Assembly (NCBI GenBank): GCA_021157815.1
Contig: JAGGVT010000064.1
Location: 1-24,253, forward strand
Direction of reading: 5' to 3'
Source of the DNA: a bacterium
Lineage (GTDB): Bacteria > JAJVIF01 > JAGGVT01
DNA: 24,253 nucleotides
The notes beneath the pieces are model-generated. The model did no database searches, was not told the origin of the DNA, and saw only the letters and a list, made by a program, of their open reading frames with translations. A program made the position numbers and the translations under genes. Shown here one piece after another: positions 22,155 to 24,253 of this stretch (position 1 is its first letter; each line of letters starts with the position of its first letter).

Positions 22155-24211
22155 CATTCCTGTTCGGAATAATCCTGTCATCATGCCTGATTTTTGGTTC
22201 ATACATAATCGGCGCGTTTTTCTATTGCGATAATGATGAGGCAAGCGTTAAACGTTTTGTGATTCGAACCGTTCTGGGGTTGGGAATATTCTCGTACTTC
22301 TCTTTTCTTGTCGGTCTTTTCACAACCAAAGTTCCCATGTTTGTTGTTTTAGGCCTGATTGTTTTTTTTGGATTGATTTACAAATTTGTTATCCGAAAAG
22401 AAAGATTTTCGTTTCGCATTTCGTCACTCGTATCATTATCTATCGTTAGCTGGTTAATCATCGCGGCACTGGCTTTAATTGCGTTTGGGCATTTTCTGAT
22501 TGCGATTTCACCACTGATTACATGGGATGCCGCAACACAGCATTATCTGGTTCCCAAAATCTGGCTTCAGTCTGGAAGGATAGTCGCTATTGACAGAATC
22601 ATTTTCGCGGAGTATCCATCGACGATAGAACTTCTCTACATGATGGGTCTGCAGCTGGGCAGCGAATGGGCGGCGAATATCGTTGGCTGGTCTTTATCCG
22701 TTTTACTCGGGCTTGCAATTTTCAGTTTCACATCTGACAGGATAAATCCTCGCGCGGGATTGATTGCGGCGGTTGTGTTTTTCTCAATGCCGCTTACTAT
22801 TGAGATATTCACCGGTGGATTGATAGATATCGGTTACTCGCTTTTCTGCCTGATGTCATTCTGGATGTACCTCGATTATCGAAAGACTGAAAATAAATCA
22901 CGGCTTATACTTGCTGGATTGTTCGCCGGATGGGCATTAGGCTCAAAACATCTGGCGGTGGAATTTCTAGCGGCTGTTTTTCTGGGCGTTGTGATTTATG
23001 ACTTGTTCAACAAAAAGATAAGTTTCAAAAATTGGATGTCGCACTTCGGGATTTTGTTTGTGTTGGCTTTGGCTGTCGCGCTTCCGTGGTATATAAAGAG
23101 CTACATTCACACCGGTAATCCCATTCACCCATTTTTGCCGGGCCTTTTCTACGGATGGCGGGAAGTCAAGGAGCCAATCAGCGTGCATGCGTGGAGCCGT
23201 CCGGACTACAGCCGAACAATAATTTCGTTTCTCTCATACCCCTGGAAATTAACTACTGATTTTAAGTTCATTGATTTCTGGGTTATGGGAATAAGCCCGT
23301 TGTTTGTCGGCACGCTCCCGCTGTGGTGGTTTTATCGCAAACGATTTCCAAAGCCGTTTTTCCCGCTCATGATTTTGGTCATCGCCGTATTCATGTTTAT
23401 CGCGTATAAAATAGCGCCGTCATCGACACGATACATGCTCCCGATTTTCTGCCTGATGTCTGTGCTGACTGCGGCGTGTCTTGGGTACATAATCGATGAT
23501 TTTAAACGATTCGGGAAAGCGCTCGTGGTGCTGGTTTTGATTGTGCCTTTTGTTTTCAACATTTTCGTAATTGCGAAAAGAGTTCGCGATGTTCTTCCCG
23601 TGCTCACTGGAAAACAGACAATAGAGCAATTGTATCGCGCCAAGTTCGACGGTTACAGCGCAATCGAGTGGATTAACAACAATCTTCCGGATGATGCGGT
23701 TATTCTCACAACCGACCCCAAAGGTTACTTCCTTGAACGTGAGTTTTATATTGGAACCGCGGGAAAGCAGTCGCAGATTCTCCCTCCGTGGTCGGAGAAA
23801 AGCAGTGATGTTGTTTTAAAAGGCTGGCAGGAGTTGGGAATCACGCATCTATTATTTAACCTTTCAAAAAATGTCATGATGAATTCGTATTTTGTATACT
23901 CGGTTACAAAGGGAATCGAGGAGCATGGTGAGCTTATAATGACGGCCCAACAGCTTGCCGAGCTGACAAAAATGGAAACTGAGTATTCATACAAGCCGGA
24001 GGAAATCGCGGAGTTTGGCACGATTACCCAGACACCAACAAAAATAATAAACGGCGAGGTTTATTATCATTTATACAAGGAATGGTGGGAAAAGACTGTG
24101 AGGAGAGATCGTACGCAGTTTATGCTGAATCATTATTTGAATCTGCGTCCGCATTTGAAGGAGATTGAGCGGTTCAGGGGGGCTGTGCTTTATGAGATCG
24201 ATTATAATTAG
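22151..24211 (+). CDS. Multi-spanning membrane protein, probable glycosyltransferase of the ArnT/PMT (GT-C) type
   Basis: This 686-residue protein has many hydrophobic segments through about residue 480, followed by a soluble C-terminal part of some 190 residues. GT-C enzymes use polyprenyl-phosphate sugars and carry an acidic residue in the first large external loop. Here Asp126 in ITWDAATQHYLVPKIWLQSGRI lies in such a loop, followed by a segment with YPSTIELLYMMG. The phrase GLFAGWALGSKHLA is also typical of this broad group. The start is GTG, with AAAGGA 8 nt upstream, overlapping the small gene by 4 bp. The sugar and acceptor are unknown and no cluster of glycan genes is in the window. 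The family assignment is moderately sure, the function less so. Confidence 0.75.
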   Translation: MTFLFGIILSSCLIFGSYIIGAFFYCDNDEASVKRFVIRTVLGLGIFSYFSFLVGLFTTKVPMFVVLGLIVFFGLIYKFVIRKERFSFRISSLVSLSIVSWLIIAALALIAFGHFLIAISPLITWDAATQHYLVPKIWLQSGRIVAIDRIIFAEYPSTIELLYMMGLQLGSEWAANIVGWSLSVLLGLAIFSFTSDRINPRAGLIAAVVFFSMPLTIEIFTGGLIDIGYSLFCLMSFWMYLDYRKTENKSRLILAGLFAGWALGSKHLAVEFLAAVFLGVVIYDLFNKKISFKNWMSHFGILFVLALAVALPWYIKSYIHTGNPIHPFLPGLFYGWREVKEPISVHAWSRPDYSRTIISFLSYPWKLTTDFKFIDFWVMGISPLFVGTLPLWWFYRKRFPKPFFPLMILVIAVFMFIAYKIAPSSTRYMLPIFCLMSVLTAACLGYIIDDFKRFGKALVVLVLIVPFVFNIFVIAKRVRDVLPVLTGKQTIEQLYRAKFDGYSAIEWINNNLPDDAVILTTDPKGYFLEREFYIGTAGKQSQILPPWSEKSSDVVLKGWQELGITHLLFNLSKNVMMNSYFVYSVTKGIEEHGELIMTAQQLAELTKMETEYSYKPEEIAEFGTITQTPTKIINGEVYYHLYKEWWEKTVRRDRTQFMLNHYLNLRPHLKEIERFRGAVLYEIDYN

Positions 24212-24253
24212 CATGAATCTGTTTCGAGCACAAGACCTCCCCCACCCCAACCC

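Noticed and set aside
22967-24021. Several minus-strand frames inside the 686-residue membrane protein gene
   Set aside because: They overlap a clear coding region, contain no known motif and overlap each other in different frames.
1-24253. CRISPR array, prophage or complete insertion sequence
   Set aside because: No regularly spaced repeats, phage genes or transposase genes were found; only non-coding repeat elements are present.

Overview
The window looks like an ordinary chromosomal segment from a diderm (Gram-negative-type) bacterium of moderate GC content (about 40-45% by eye). The envelope assignment rests on three exported HtrA-like proteins, a TPR-rich soluble lytic transglycosylase and a SPOR-domain protein. 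Shine-Dalgarno sites are mostly GGAGGT-like and several genes seem to start with TTG or GTG. I cannot name the phylum. The 501-residue S1 protein with four S1 domains and a long acidic tail, and the two families of palindromic repeats, suggest a poorly sampled lineage.

Layout. 1-650 (+): a CAT-anticodon tRNA and a small membrane-anchored SH3-like protein. 664-6487 (-): a probable operon PaaK-like acyl-CoA ligase, lytic transglycosylase, GlmS. 6488-6807: a repeat-filled gap. 6808-9077 (-): acyl-CoA dehydrogenase followed by an exported propeller-like protein, with a promoter in front. 9158-13128 (-): a self-contained unit with a consensus promoter, a hairpin at the mRNA 5' end, three tandem HtrA/trypsin-PDZ genes and a rho-independent terminator. 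13203-16905 (-): coaE, folC, a SPOR protein and a gamma-carbonic-anhydrase-like protein. 16930-18633 (-): rpsA with its own promoter and terminator. 18726-18854: a second copy of the repeat seen in the earlier gap. 18891-21608 (-): polA. 21703-21881: a long hairpin element. 22011-24211 (+): a 47-residue membrane peptide overlapping by 4 bp a 686-residue membrane protein of glycosyltransferase type.

The most interesting content is the HtrA trio. The middle gene keeps His, Asp and Ser, the upstream gene has lost all three, and the downstream gene has lost His and Ser, yet all three keep a leader and a PDZ domain. They look like one active periplasmic protease made together with two pseudoprotease paralogues. 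Next to it lies a gamma-carbonic-anhydrase fold that appears to have lost two of its three zinc histidines. The three longest non-coding gaps all contain palindromic, MITE- or REP-like repeats. The remaining genes are conventional housekeeping genes with intact active sites, apart from a changed AYN-type motif in the lytic transglycosylase.
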